A stretch of DNA of 64,000 nt from Sphingomonas sp. UV9 (GTDB lineage Bacteria; Pseudomonadota; Alphaproteobacteria; Sphingomonadales; Sphingomonadaceae), in assembly GCF_004101245.1 (NCBI RefSeq), contig NZ_SCIN01000001.1, positions 944,784-1,008,783 of the forward strand, read 5' to 3'. A program made the position numbers and the translations under genes. The notes under the pieces are model-generated. The model saw only the letters and a program-made list of their open reading frames with translations. It searched no databases and was not told the origin of the DNA. Positions 36,833 through 46,988 of this stretch are shown one piece after another (position 1 is the first letter of the stretch; each line of letters opens with the position of its first letter).

Positions 36833-37672
36833 TCAGGATGTCACGAAGATCATCGCGACCCGCTGCGCGAATCCCCATGTCCCGTCGGTTTGACACCCGT
36901 TCAGATATTCGGCCATGGGCGAGGTCGAACGCATCGCCTCGAGCGACACCGTATCGTCGAACGCGCAGCGCTGGAGATACCCTTCGACCACGACATCGTC
37001 GTCGGACCTCTGCACATAGCTGATCTCGCGCACCGTGACGGTCGCCCCCAGCCGACGGAGCGATGCGACGATCTCCTCGCCGGTCCGGTACATCTCGCCG
37101 GCGCCGCCATGAAAACTGTCCAGGAACGCGCGATAGAAGCGGATATAATGGCTGTCGGCCGCCGCGTTCGCGATAAACCCGGTGCCACCGATCGCAGCGA
37201 CGAAGCGCTCCATCGCCGCGTCCAACTCGGCGAGCGGCACGGCGTAGAGGGCGTGGGTCGCCCATACGATATCATAGGGACCAGCCGGGACTGCGAAGTC
37301 CTGAAGCGGCGTTTCGAACTCCGCGCCCGCAACGAAGGGTGGGCCCAGCGCCGCGCGCGCCTCGGCGATCGAAAACGCCGAGGGGTCGAGCAGGTCATAG
37401 GCGATCGGCACGATGTCCGCGGTCTCGATCGCCGCATGCAGACGCAGCGCGGTCGGAAACTTGCCGGATCCGCAGGCGACGTCGAGCAGCCTCAGCGATC
37501 GGTCACCCGCGGCGCGCTGATGCTCCGCCAGCCACGCCGCCCAGTCATGAGCTTCGGCCAGATGGCGATAGTCCTCGGTGGCGAGCGTATAGAACGCGTC
37601 CATTTCCGCACGACCGGCCTCGGACCAGTGGTCGCACGACCGTGCATAGGTATCGTTGGCGTTATCGGTCAT
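36833..37672 (-). CDS. Class I SAM-dependent methyltransferase (first of pair)
   Basis: A 279-residue methyltransferase with motif I LLDVACGSGKFPTAL (about residue 55) and YDIVWATHALYAVPLAELDAAM as post-II. It belongs to a group with an N-terminal NDTYARSCDHWSEAGRAEMDAFY extension. It starts in the ATGA overlap with the dioxygenase gene stop. The pair of methyltransferases beside a hydroxylase suggests stepwise tailoring of one small molecule. The methyl acceptor is unknown. Confidence 0.86.
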   Translation of the reverse strand: MTDNANDTYARSCDHWSEAGRAEMDAFYTLATEDYRHLAEAHDWAAWLAEHQRAAGDRSLRLLDVACGSGKFPTALRLHAAIETADIVPIAYDLLDPSAFSIAEARAALGPPFVAGAEFETPLQDFAVPAGPYDIVWATHALYAVPLAELDAAMERFVAAIGGTGFIANAAADSHYIRFYRAFLDSFHGGAGEMYRTGEEIVASLRRLGATVTVREISYVQRSDDDVVVEGYLQRCAFDDTVSLEAMRSTSPMAEYLNGCQTDGTWGFAQRVAMIFVTS

Positions 37673-38661
37673 GCTTGTTGCTCCGTCGGCCAACACACAG
37701 GGTTTAATTCGGAATTCGCCAGCCCGCCGGGCTCGCATCCGGGCATGAACTTTCGCCAGTCCCCCGACACGATCGTGGGATCATCAACGATCCGCGCGCC
37801 ATCGGCAAAGAAGGTGTTGGCGAGCACGATGCGGCTCTGCGTCGTGCGGTTGGGCCCGGCGGTATGGAAGCTGAGATTATGATGAAAGCTTACCGTGCCC
37901 AGGGCAAACGGGGTTTCGTCGATCGCGACCTCGTGCTGCCGGAACAGTTCGGCGACATGCTTGTCGTAGCTGGTATCGGTCTTGTTGAAGGGCACGTCCG
38001 CCACCAGCCGATGGATGTCGATCGGGCCCGCGAATGCCAGGGGGCCCATCACCACCGGAATGAACTGTGCGGCCATCCACGCGGTCACGACGTCCTGCGT
38101 GGCCAACGGGAAATGGTGATCGTCGTAATGCCAGGGCGTTCGCCCGCAGCCGGGCTCCTTCGACAGCACATTGTCGTGATACAGGCGCACTCGCTTCACG
38201 CCGAGCAGGTCGGCGCAGATCTTCGCGATACGCGGGCTCAGGACGAACTGCCGAACCAGCGGGTTGTCCAGCCAGATCATCTCGAGGCTCAGGAAACAGT
38301 CGGCCAGCCCGCCATCCAGCGACGCGGTATAGGCAGCCTCGAGCAAGCGCTTCAGTTCGGCGCGCAGACGCAGCGTCGCGCCGGGCGACAGGACGTCGGG
38401 CAGTTTCACGAAGCCGTTCAAACGAAACGCCTCGATCGTGCCCGCATCTAACGCATAGGGCTCCGCCAGCTCCAACGCGAGTTCATCGTCGTTCGGCCAG
38501 GCGATGTCGGGCAGCGCGCCCAGATCGACCAACGGCGTCAGCGACCGCTCGTTCTCGGCCAGCGAAACATACCAGTCCCACCATTGCTGATTGTCGCCCG
38601 ACCATTCCCCCCGCACATCGGTTGCGCTGCCATCGATCACGGTATCCGGAGCATTGATCAT
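37669..38661 (-). CDS. Phytanoyl-CoA dioxygenase family (Fe(II)/2-oxoglutarate) protein
   Basis: A 330-residue non-heme iron hydroxylase. The HxD iron ligands are in WHYDDHHF, the distal His in SFHTAGPN, and the 2-oxoglutarate Arg in SRIVLANTF. It is cytosolic. The ATG at 38661 (MINAPDTV) is chosen; the frame opens to 38691 without a ribosome site. It is first in the operon with two SAM methyltransferases and diverges from the ABC importer genes, with 176 bases between them. Such enzymes hydroxylate fatty acyl groups, amino acids or natural products; the substrate is unknown. Confidence 0.86.
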   Translation of the reverse strand: MINAPDTVIDGSATDVRGEWSGDNQQWWDWYVSLAENERSLTPLVDLGALPDIAWPNDDELALELAEPYALDAGTIEAFRLNGFVKLPDVLSPGATLRLRAELKRLLEAAYTASLDGGLADCFLSLEMIWLDNPLVRQFVLSPRIAKICADLLGVKRVRLYHDNVLSKEPGCGRTPWHYDDHHFPLATQDVVTAWMAAQFIPVVMGPLAFAGPIDIHRLVADVPFNKTDTSYDKHVAELFRQHEVAIDETPFALGTVSFHHNLSFHTAGPNRTTQSRIVLANTFFADGARIVDDPTIVSGDWRKFMPGCEPGGLANSELNPVCWPTEQQA

Positions 38662-38837
38662 ACCGCGTCGCTTACGCCTCGCTTCGGCCAAAGGCCAATC
38701 GTTTGGCGGGGCTTGGCACGCCGATAGGCAACATCAACGACGTGAAGTAACGCGGGTTAATCCCGTCGCCAGGTTGCCTCGCGCAATCGGCTGGACGAAG
38801 GGGGCGGCATCGGGGATGCTGAGCAGGCACCACGCGC

Positions 38838-39821
38838 ATGAGCCTGAGGAGCCAAGACCCCCGCATGATCGTCCAGGCCCTCCTTCGCCGTCTTCCGCTG
38901 GCCTTCGTGACGCTTCTGGTCCTCAGCCTCGTCGTCTTCTTCGGGGGGCAGCTTCTCCCAGGTGACGTCGGCCGCGCCGTGCTTGGCCCGCTGGCCGATG
39001 CGCGCGCAGTTGCCCTATTCAACCATGCGATCGGCGTGGATCGCGCCATTCCCGTGCAATATTGGGAATGGATCAGCCGGTTCGTGCGCGGCGACATGGG
39101 AGAGTCCTACACGTTCCGCGCGCCCGTTGCGCCGTTCGTGCTGGCCGCGCTGACCAACTCGCTCAAGCTCGCCGCGATGGCCTTCTGCATGATCCTGCCG
39201 CTGGGCATCCTTGGCGGCGTCGTCGCGGCGCTCAACGTCGGCGGCTGGAAGGACCGGGTCATCATCCTCACCGGCCAGTCGCTCGGCGTGGTGCCGGAAT
39301 TCATCTCGGCGATCGTCCTGATCCTGATCTTCGGCATCTGGCTGCGCTGGCTGCCGATGTCCGCCGACTGGCCCGACGGCGCGAACGCGCTGACTCAGGC
39401 GCGCTATCTCGTGCTGCCCTCGCTGCCGCTGGTCATCATCTATTTCGGCTATGTCGCGCGCGTCGCGCGGACCGGCGCGGTGGCAGCACTCGATTCCGAC
39501 TATACCCGCACCGCCATCCTCAAAGGGCTGCCGCCACGGACCATCCTGTTCCGGCATGTCCTGCGCAATGCGCTGCTGCCGACGATCACGGTCGCGGCCA
39601 GCCTGGTCGGGTATCTAACGGGCGGCCTCGTCGTGGTGGAAACGCTGTTCCACTATCGCGGCATCGGCAGCCTGATCTACACCGCCGCCAAGGCGAAGGA
39701 TTTTCCGATGCTGATGGCAGGCGTATTGGTCGTCGGCATGCTCTACACCGTCGCGGCGATCGTCGGCGACGTGCTGGCCGAGATGCTCGATCCCAAACTC
39801 GGCGCAAGAGGGCGGGCATGA
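38838..39821 (+). CDS. ABC transporter permease, DppB/YejB type
   Basis: A 327-residue inner-membrane permease of six helices. The family EAA loop is ...DYTRTAILKGLPPRTILFRHVLRNALLP. The first helix is LAFVTLLVLSLVVFFGG. It belongs to peptide/nickel/opine importers. The start 38838 is used; ATG 38865 (MIVQALLRRL) matches typical DppB starts equally well. Its stop overlaps the next start (ATGA). It heads a three-gene importer unit divergent from the dioxygenase operon. Confidence 0.9.
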   Translation: MSLRSQDPRMIVQALLRRLPLAFVTLLVLSLVVFFGGQLLPGDVGRAVLGPLADARAVALFNHAIGVDRAIPVQYWEWISRFVRGDMGESYTFRAPVAPFVLAALTNSLKLAAMAFCMILPLGILGGVVAALNVGGWKDRVIILTGQSLGVVPEFISAIVLILIFGIWLRWLPMSADWPDGANALTQARYLVLPSLPLVIIYFGYVARVARTGAVAALDSDYTRTAILKGLPPRTILFRHVLRNALLPTITVAASLVGYLTGGLVVVETLFHYRGIGSLIYTAAKAKDFPMLMAGVLVVGMLYTVAAIVGDVLAEMLDPKLGARGRA

Positions 39822-40660
39822 CCGAACGATCGGGAACAGGTGTCGGCGACCGGCTGCGCATCGCGCTCCGTTCGCCCGGACTGGTCGTCGGTATCGCGAT
39901 CATCACGTTCTGGACGGCCTGCGCGCTGTTCGGCGAACGGATCGCACCGTTCGATCCCTATGCCGACAATCTGCTGGCGACCCTGGCCGCGCCATCGCTC
40001 GACCACCCGTTCGGGACCGACCAGCTCGGTCGCGATATCCTGTCGCGAGTCATAATCGGATCGACCGACATCCTGACGGTCTCGCTGTCGGCGACGCTGC
40101 TCGGCACGCTGGCCGGGACCGTGCTCGGCCTGGCGCTGGGCTATTTCGGCGGCGTGTTCGACGCGCTGGCCAGTCGCGTCATCGAGGCGTTGCAGGCGCT
40201 CCCCCTCATCATTATCGCCCTGATCGCACTGGCGGCGGTGGGCACGTCGAACCTGTCCGTCATCCTCGTCATCGCCTTCACCTTCACGCTGCTGATCGCG
40301 CGGACGGTGCGGTCCGCGGTGAAGATCGAGACGACGCTCGACTATATCGCCGCCGCACGGCTGCGCGGTGACGGCGCCGGGTCGATCATGTTCGTCGAGA
40401 TCCTGCCCAATGTGGTGCCGCTGATCGTGGTCGAGACGACCGTGCGGCTGGGCTTTGCGATCTTCTTCGTCGCATCGCTCAGCTTTCTCGGCTTCGGCAT
40501 CCAGCCGCCTTCGCCCGACTGGGGCTTGGCGATCGCGGAGAATTACGGGTTGATCGGCAGCTATTGGTGGACCGTGCTGTTCGACGCCGGCGCGATCGCC
40601 TCTCTGATCATCGGCTTCGTTCTCGTCGCCGAAGCCTTGCAGGGGCTGTTCGACCGATGA
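39818..40660 (+). CDS. ABC transporter permease, DppC/YejE type
   Basis: A 280-residue partner permease. The N-terminus with FGERIAPFDPY and HPFGTDQLGRDILSRVIIG is the DppC-family OppC_N signature. The EAA loop is DYIAAARLRGDGAGSIMFVEILPNVVP. It pairs with the upstream DppB to form the membrane pore. Both flanking junctions are ATGA overlaps, so the three genes are translated together. Confidence 0.9.
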   Translation: MTERSGTGVGDRLRIALRSPGLVVGIAIITFWTACALFGERIAPFDPYADNLLATLAAPSLDHPFGTDQLGRDILSRVIIGSTDILTVSLSATLLGTLAGTVLGLALGYFGGVFDALASRVIEALQALPLIIIALIALAAVGTSNLSVILVIAFTFTLLIARTVRSAVKIETTLDYIAAARLRGDGAGSIMFVEILPNVVPLIVVETTVRLGFAIFFVASLSFLGFGIQPPSPDWGLAIAENYGLIGSYWWTVLFDAGAIASLIIGFVLVAEALQGLFDR

Positions 40661-42699
40661 GCGACGACGCGCTGCGCATCGAGAACCTCGATGTCTCCTA
40701 CATCATACAGCGTCGCCCGCGGCGGGTGATCGCTGACCTCAGCCTTCATATCGCGCGGGGCGAAGCGTACGGACTCGTCGGAGAATCGGGCTGCGGCAAG
40801 TCGACCGCGGCGTTCGCCGCGGTGCGGTATCTCGCGCGCAACGGTCGGATCGACGGCGGGCGGATCCTGATCGACGGGCTCGACCTCATGGCGATGACGC
40901 CGGACGCGCTGCGCCGGCTGCGCAGCCGCAACGTCGCAATGGTCTATCAGGACCCCGCGCGCGCGCTCAACCCGTCGCTGCGGATCGAACGGCAGATGAC
41001 CGAGGTGTTCGAAAACGCCTTCGCGCTGGGCCGCAACGAGGCGCGCCAGCGGGCGCACGCCATGCTCGATCGCGTGCAGATCGCCCAGCCCGAGCGTGTC
41101 CTCAACAGCTATCCGCACGAACTTTCGGGCGGGTTGCAGCAGCGCGTCGTGATCGCGATGGCCTTGTCGATCGCGCCGTCGCTGCTGATCCTCGACGAGC
41201 CGACGACCGGACTGGATGCCACCGTCGAGGCGGATATCTTCGACCTCGTGGCGCAGTTGCGGACGGAAACGTCGATGGGGCTGCTGCTCATCAGCCACAG
41301 CCTGCCGGCGATCGCGCGGATGTGCGACCGGGTCGGCGTGCTCTACGCCGGCAATCTGGTCGAGGAGGGCCCCACCGGCGACGTCTTCGCCAACCCCAAA
41401 CACCCCTATACCGCGGGCCTGTTGCGGTGCGCGCCGCGCGACGGGCAGCGCAAGGATCAGGGGCCACTGGATACGATCGCGGGCCTGCCGCCCTCGCCCG
41501 GGTCGGTCGTGCAGGGCTGCATCTATGCGCCGCGATGCCCGATCGTGCAGGACCGGTGCCTGACCGAAGCGCCATCGCTTGCCGCGATATCCCACGATCG
41601 GTCGGCGCGCTGCCATTTCCCCGATGCCGTAGCGACCATGCCGCGTGCCCAAGCCGAGACGACGGCACGGCCGGTGCGAGCCGCCGGAGCGGCAATCCTG
41701 ACTGCCCGTTCGCTCGCCAAGACCTATCGGACGGACGGCGTATCGGTGCACGCGGTCGGCGGCGTCGATCTCGATCTCGCCGCGGGCGAGACTCTGGGCG
41801 TGGTCGGCGAATCCGGCAGCGGAAAGAGCACGCTCGCCAAGCTGATCCTAGGGCTGACCGAGCCCGACGCGGAGGGCCGCATCACGCTCGACGGCGCCCC
41901 CCTGCCCGCGACCGCCAGCCGACGGAGCCGCGACCAGCTCAAGTCCATCCAGATGGTCTTTCAGAACCCCGGCCTAGCGCTCAACCGGGCCCACAGCGTC
42001 CATCGGCTGATCGGACGGGCGATGCGACTGGCAGGCGCGGCCCGCGACGATCGCGAACAGCGCCTGCGCGCGCTCGCCGACCGCGTCCGCCTAGGCCTCC
42101 CCTATCTCGACGACCGGCCTTCGCAGCTATCGGGCGGGCTGAAGCAACGCGTCAGCATCGCGCGCGCCTTCGCCGGAGCGCCCCGGATCGTCATCTGCGA
42201 CGAGCCGACCTCCGCGCTCGACGTGTCGGTCCAGTCGGCGATCCTGAACCTGCTCGTCGAGCTCCAGGCCGAAACCGATGTGAGCTACGTCTTCATCTCG
42301 CACGATCTCGCGGTGGTGAACTATCTCGCCGACCGGGTGGCGGTGCTGTATCTCGGACGGCTGATGGAGATCGGACCGACCGCGGCCGTGTTCGCTTCGC
42401 CACAGCACCCCTATACGGAGGCGCTCCTGTCATCGAGCCTGACGCTGCAAGGCGCGCCGCGTTCGCGCATCCGCCTCCAGGGCGAAGTCTCGGGCCATGA
42501 CGCCGGAGTCGGTGGATGCGTCTTCCAGGCCCGCTGCCCGCGCCGCATCGGCCCCATCTGCAGCGAACGCGAGCCCGAATTGTTGCCGGCGGGGGACGGC
42601 CATGCGATCCGCTGCCATATCCCCGTCGAAGACCTCAGCCGGCTGCAGGCACCGGGTGCGCCCGATCCAGGAACAGCTGCGCCATTGCCGTCGGCCTGA
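40657..42699 (+). CDS. Fused double ABC ATPase of a peptide/opine-type importer (DppDF/YejF-like)
   Basis: A 680-residue protein with two complete nucleotide-binding domains. The first has GESGCGKSTA, LSGGLQQRV and ILDEPTTGLDA, followed by the oppD/F C-terminal GCIYAPRCP Cys region. The second has GESGSGKSTLAK, LSGGLKQRVSIARAF and ICDEPTSALD, with a similar tail (GGCVFQARCP). Most Dpp systems use two separate ATPases; a fusion is typical of Yej and some alphaproteobacterial importers. Its last 65 bases overlap the 3' end of the substrate-binding protein gene on the other strand. Confidence 0.93.
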   Translation: MSDDALRIENLDVSYIIQRRPRRVIADLSLHIARGEAYGLVGESGCGKSTAAFAAVRYLARNGRIDGGRILIDGLDLMAMTPDALRRLRSRNVAMVYQDPARALNPSLRIERQMTEVFENAFALGRNEARQRAHAMLDRVQIAQPERVLNSYPHELSGGLQQRVVIAMALSIAPSLLILDEPTTGLDATVEADIFDLVAQLRTETSMGLLLISHSLPAIARMCDRVGVLYAGNLVEEGPTGDVFANPKHPYTAGLLRCAPRDGQRKDQGPLDTIAGLPPSPGSVVQGCIYAPRCPIVQDRCLTEAPSLAAISHDRSARCHFPDAVATMPRAQAETTARPVRAAGAAILTARSLAKTYRTDGVSVHAVGGVDLDLAAGETLGVVGESGSGKSTLAKLILGLTEPDAEGRITLDGAPLPATASRRSRDQLKSIQMVFQNPGLALNRAHSVHRLIGRAMRLAGAARDDREQRLRALADRVRLGLPYLDDRPSQLSGGLKQRVSIARAFAGAPRIVICDEPTSALDVSVQSAILNLLVELQAETDVSYVFISHDLAVVNYLADRVAVLYLGRLMEIGPTAAVFASPQHPYTEALLSSSLTLQGAPRSRIRLQGEVSGHDAGVGGCVFQARCPRRIGPICSEREPELLPAGDGHAIRCHIPVEDLSRLQAPGAPDPGTAAPLPSA

Positions 42700-44287
42700 C
42701 GCCCGCGATCCGCTTCGTCGTGACGGTCAGCCAGTCGTAGAAGCAGGTCATCACCACCGGCGTTTCGGCGAGCAACAGCCGCTGGATTTGCCCCGCGGCC
42801 GCGCGCTGCGACGCCGGCTCCAGCGCCGCGATATACCCCGCGACGAGGCGGTCGTAGGCGGGGTTGCGGAAATGCGCGGCGTTGAAGGTGCCGGGCGTGG
42901 TCAGCGAGGCGGCGAGGATGGTGTTGGGCACGCCGCGATGCGCATAATCCTCGATCCCCATAGTCGAATCCAGCCAGTCGGACTGCCCGAACGTCGCCTG
43001 GCCGTAATAGGCGGCCTGGTCTTCAACGTTCAGTGTCAGGCGAACGCCGATCGCCTTGACCGCATTCTGGATGACCACCGCATAATCGGGGATCTCCTGG
43101 AACCGTTCGGTCGTCAGCAGCGCAGCGAAGCCATCGGGATGACCAGCGGCCGTCAGCAGCGCCTTGGCCTCGCGCAGGTCCTTGCGCCGTTGCGGCACCG
43201 CCGGATCGGTCGCGGCATAGAGGGGCGCGAACGGACTGTCGTTACCCAGGGTCCCCCGGCCCGCGTACAGTCCGGTGACCAGCGCATCGCGGTCCAGGCA
43301 CAAAGCGATCGCCCGGCGCACGCGCGGATCGTGGAACGGCGGACGATCGCAGCGCATGTGGAGTTGCTCGTGCGCGCTCGACCGCAGCGCCAGAACGTTC
43401 AGCCGCGGATCGGCAAGTAACGCCTGTGTCCCGTGCACCGGGACATGCAGCAGCACGTCGACCTGCCCCCCCTGGATCGCGAGCACCTGCGCCTGGAGGC
43501 TGTCGTAGAACAGGAAGCGCGTGCGATCGGGGAGCGCCTTTGGCCCCCAATAGGCGTCGTTGCGGACGAACGCGGCGCCCACCTTGGGTGTGAACCGCTC
43601 GAGCCGGAACGGGCCGGTGCCGATAAAGCTGTCCTCGAATCCCCCGGCATAATCGGCGGGCAGGATGATCGCGTTGAAATTGTCCGACGACACCAGATAC
43701 GGGAAGCTGCCATTGGGCGCATCGAGGTGGAACGCCACCGTCTGCGCATCGACGGCGCGCGCGCCCCCCTTGGACAGCACGCCGGAGAAGGCCGACAGTG
43801 CGATCGAACCGTTCGCTGGGTCGGCCAGGCGGTCGAACGTCGCGACCACGTCCGCCGCGGTCATCGTCCGGCTGTCGTGAAAGCGGACGCCCTGCCGGAT
43901 TCGGAACGTCCATATGGTCCCGTCGTCGTTCGACGCCCAGCTGGTCGCCAGAACCGGCTGGAGCCGCAGGTCGGGGCCGGACACCGCGAGATATTCGCCC
44001 GTCTGCGACAGCATGCAGACCCCGCCTGTATCCGCGACGGTCAGCGGGTCGATCCGCGCGGCGGGAACCGGCATGCCGACCCGCACGAGCCCGCCCGGCC
44101 GGTCTGCCACCGCATCGCCCGGCACGGTGCAGCCACCGGTGCCGAACAGCGGGATCGCCCCGCCCATGACGCTTGCCCAGCGCAGAAACTCGCGCTTGTC
44201 GATGCGGCCGGACAGAAATTCGTCGATTCCGGCATTGCCTATAGACGTCGCGCCTCGGCGAAGACGATCGAGCCGAACGGCGCTCAC
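42635..44287 (-). CDS. Substrate-binding protein, SBP_bac_5 (DppA/OppA) family
   Basis: About 550 residues. It begins with an export signal containing DKREFLRWASVMGG and a possible lipobox (FGTGGC). The family core follows: QGVRFHDSRTMTAADVVATFDRL, PNGSFPYLVSSDNF, FIGTGPFRLERFTP and DPRVRRAIALCLDRDALV. Binding proteins of this family take up oligopeptides, opines, nickel complexes or sugars. The start is uncertain: a GTG at 44287 is preferred over the open frame to 44446. It is encoded convergently with its importer genes, which is unusual. The ligand is not known. Confidence 0.88.
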   Translation of the reverse strand: MSAVRLDRLRRGATSIGNAGIDEFLSGRIDKREFLRWASVMGGAIPLFGTGGCTVPGDAVADRPGGLVRVGMPVPAARIDPLTVADTGGVCMLSQTGEYLAVSGPDLRLQPVLATSWASNDDGTIWTFRIRQGVRFHDSRTMTAADVVATFDRLADPANGSIALSAFSGVLSKGGARAVDAQTVAFHLDAPNGSFPYLVSSDNFNAIILPADYAGGFEDSFIGTGPFRLERFTPKVGAAFVRNDAYWGPKALPDRTRFLFYDSLQAQVLAIQGGQVDVLLHVPVHGTQALLADPRLNVLALRSSAHEQLHMRCDRPPFHDPRVRRAIALCLDRDALVTGLYAGRGTLGNDSPFAPLYAATDPAVPQRRKDLREAKALLTAAGHPDGFAALLTTERFQEIPDYAVVIQNAVKAIGVRLTLNVEDQAAYYGQATFGQSDWLDSTMGIEDYAHRGVPNTILAASLTTPGTFNAAHFRNPAYDRLVAGYIAALEPASQRAAAGQIQRLLLAETPVVMTCFYDWLTVTTKRIAGVRPTAMAQLFLDRAHPVPAAG

Positions 44288-44434
44288 GCTGGCGGTACAT
44301 TGCGGCTGAGACAGGAAGCCAACCCGCCAATGTCTTCGCGACGCATGCCGTAAGATAGCGTGCTCACCATATCCTGACCGTGCACATATCCAGACTGCGT
44401 GTAGCGCGATTCGCCGTGCGTGCCATCCGTGTTC

Positions 44435-44470
44435 AATGCCCGACATGCCGGTATCGGCATGTCGGGCATT
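44435..44470 (-). terminator. Perfect 16-bp hairpin after katG
   Basis: Arms AATGCCCGACATGCCG / CGGCATGTCGGGCATT with a 4-base loop lie 50 bases past the katG stop on the minus strand. It is followed by only a short T-rich stretch, so it is a plausible but not textbook terminator or 3'-end stabiliser for katG. Confidence 0.6.
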
Positions 44471-44519
44471 TCCGCTTAGATCACACCCCCGTTAAAACTG
44501 CTGTATTGGCAGCACTTAT

Positions 44520-46814
44520 TCAAGTTATCACATCAAACCTGTCAAGCATCATCACCTTATTCCAGACCCGCACGAAGTCCTTGACGAACCTGCTGCACCC
44601 GTCTCCGCTCGCATATACCTCGGCAACCGCACGAAGCTGACTGTTCGATCCAAAAATCAGGTCGCTCCGCGTGGCTTTGAACCGCGGCTCTCCGGTAGTG
44701 CGGTCGTCGAGCGAGAACGCCATCCCTGTCTCGTCGGTCTTCTTCCACTCATACTCCATGCTCGTCAGCACGGTGAAGAAGTCGTTGGTTAGTACGCCAA
44801 CGCGATCGGTGAAGATGCCGTTCGCCGAATTGTCGTAGTTCGCCCCCATCGCGCGAAGGCCGCCGACCAGCGCTACCCATTCGGGCGCCGTCAGCCCGAG
44901 GAGCTGCGCCTTGTCGAGGAATAGCTCTTCAGGCGCGACGTCGGGCGCGATCGTCTCGAACTGATCGTCGACATAGTTGCGGAACCCGTCGACGACCGGC
45001 TTGAGCCAGTTGAACATCTCGATATCGGTCAGTTCCTGCGTCGTGTCGCGACGCCCCGGCGTGAAGGGCACCGTGACATCGACACCCGCATCCGCGGCGG
45101 CCTTCTCAAGTGCGGCACATCCCCCGAGCACGATCAGATCGGCCAGCGAAACCTTGGCCGAACCACCCTGCGCGCCGTTAAAGTCGGCCATCACGCCGCG
45201 AAGCGCCGCGACGACGGGGATAGTCCGCTGGTTGACCGCCCAATCCTTCTGCGGCGACAGTGCCAGCCGCGCGCCATTGGCACCGCCACGCTTGTCGCTG
45301 GTGCGATGCGTCGCCGCTGCGGAAAACGCGGTGAACACGAGATCCGACGCCGACAGCCCCGTCGCCATGATCGCCTGCTTGAGCGCATCGATATCCGCCG
45401 CGCCGATCGGATCGTGATCGAGCGGCGGAATCGGATCCTGCCACAGCAGGCCATTCTCCAGCGTACGCTCGGGCCCGAGATAGCGTTCGCGCGGGCCCAT
45501 GTCGCGGTGGGTCAGCTTGTACCACGCCTTCGAAAACGCCTGCGTGAAGGCATCGAAATCGCCGAGAAACTTTTCGCACACCGCGCGGTAATCGGGGTCG
45601 AGCTTCAACGCGATGTCGCTGGTCATCATCATCAGCGGGTTCATCTTGCCCTGCACATGCGCGTCGGGCGTCTTGGGCGCCGACGGATCGATCGGCGTCC
45701 ACTGGCTTGCACCGGCCGGGCTCTTGGTCTGCTCCCATTCGAACTTGAACAGGTTCTCGAGATAGCTGTTGTCCCACTGCGTCGGGTCTGGCGTCCAGCT
45801 GCCCTCGATGCCGTTGGTCATGGTGAACTCGCCCGACCCGGTACCGACCGGGTTGTGCCAGCCGAGCCCCATCGCCTCGATCGGCGCGATCTCGGGCGGC
45901 ATGCCGATCTGGTCGGCCGGCACCATCCCGTGGCTCTTGCCAAAGGCATGGCCGCCGGCGATCAGCGCGACGGTCTCCTCGTCGTTCATCGCCATGCGCG
46001 TGAAGGCGATCCGGATGTCGCGCGCCGATCCGAGCGGGTCGCCATTGGCATAGGGACCTTCGGGATTGACGTAGATCAGCGCCTGGTGCGTCGCGGCCAG
46101 CGGGTTCTCGAGGTCATAATCGGCGTCGCCGTTCTGGCCACGCCAGCGCTTGTCGCGGTTCACCATGCTGTCGGGCGACTGGATGTTGGTCGGATCCCAG
46201 ACTTCCGGCCCCCAATAGGTCGCCGAATCGGCTTCCCACGCGTCCTGACGACCGCCCGCAAAGCCGTAGGTCGGAAAGCCCATGATCTCGAGTGCGCAGT
46301 TGCCCGTCAGCACCATGAGATCGCCCCATGACAGCGCGCTGCCGTATTTCTGCTTGATCGGCCAGATCAGGCGGCGCGACTTGTCGGTGTTGCCATTGTC
46401 CCACCAGCTGCTGATCGGCGCGAAACGCTGCAGCGCCTCGCCCGCGCCACCGCGGCCGTCGGCGATGCGATACGTCCCCGCGGCGTGCCACGCCATGCGG
46501 ATCATCTGGGGCCCGTAATTGCCATAATCCGACGGCCACCATGCGACCGACGACGTCAGGAACGTCTTGATCTCCTGCTTCAGCGCGGCGAGATCGATCT
46601 GGTTGAACGCTGCGGCATAGTCGAAATCTTCGCCCAGCGGATTAGCCTGCGGCCCGTTCTGATGAAGCATCTCGACCTTGAGGCGGTCCGGATACCAATC
46701 GGACAGCGCCGGCGGCGTGCCGACCGCACCGCCGATCCGGTCACCGCCGAACGGGCACTTGCCCTCCATCTCATGGGTCTTCGTGTTGGTCTTGTCGTTC
46801 TGGATATCGAGCAT
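44520..46814 (-). CDS. katG: Catalase-peroxidase KatG
   Basis: A 764-residue bifunctional heme enzyme that destroys H2O2. The distal heme site is [11 protein letters not shown], the covalently linked Tyr region is [10 protein letters not shown], the proximal His is in [15 protein letters not shown], and the C-terminal pseudo-catalytic domain is present. The start at 46814 (MLDIQNDK) fits the family; the open frame to 47477 only adds translated upstream DNA. It diverges from the Rieske-FAD reductase. Regulation by an oxidative-stress factor is plausible through the palindrome between them. Confidence 0.95.
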   Translation of the reverse strand: MLDIQNDKTNTKTHEMEGKCPFGGDRIGGAVGTPPALSDWYPDRLKVEMLHQNGPQANPLGEDFDYAAAFNQIDLAALKQEIKTFLTSSVAWWPSDYGNYGPQMIRMAWHAAGTYRIADGRGGAGEALQRFAPISSWWDNGNTDKSRRLIWPIKQKYGSALSWGDLMVLTGNCALEIMGFPTYGFAGGRQDAWEADSATYWGPEVWDPTNIQSPDSMVNRDKRWRGQNGDADYDLENPLAATHQALIYVNPEGPYANGDPLGSARDIRIAFTRMAMNDEETVALIAGGHAFGKSHGMVPADQIGMPPEIAPIEAMGLGWHNPVGTGSGEFTMTNGIEGSWTPDPTQWDNSYLENLFKFEWEQTKSPAGASQWTPIDPSAPKTPDAHVQGKMNPLMMMTSDIALKLDPDYRAVCEKFLGDFDAFTQAFSKAWYKLTHRDMGPRERYLGPERTLENGLLWQDPIPPLDHDPIGAADIDALKQAIMATGLSASDLVFTAFSAAATHRTSDKRGGANGARLALSPQKDWAVNQRTIPVVAALRGVMADFNGAQGGSAKVSLADLIVLGGCAALEKAAADAGVDVTVPFTPGRRDTTQELTDIEMFNWLKPVVDGFRNYVDDQFETIAPDVAPEELFLDKAQLLGLTAPEWVALVGGLRAMGANYDNSANGIFTDRVGVLTNDFFTVLTSMEYEWKKTDETGMAFSLDDRTTGEPRFKATRSDLIFGSNSQLRAVAEVYASGDGCSRFVKDFVRVWNKVMMLDRFDVIT

Positions 46815-46988
46815 CGAGGCGAGTCCTTCGCAGACCGACCCGCCAACGCGGCGGGACGGTAAAAAGCGTGTCACTGCAAGGAGAACGCAGCAGCGGCGTA
46901 TTGGGTCACGAAATATTTGGCCCCGATCGATCGAACGTTCACGAAACCCGTCCGATGCGTGCTCCGCAAACCACCCCGTGCGTTGCGC

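Noticed and set aside
35931..44287. Siderophore biosynthesis cluster
   Set aside because: No NRPS, NIS synthetase or siderophore-specific hydroxylase is present; the enzymes and importer are only generic.
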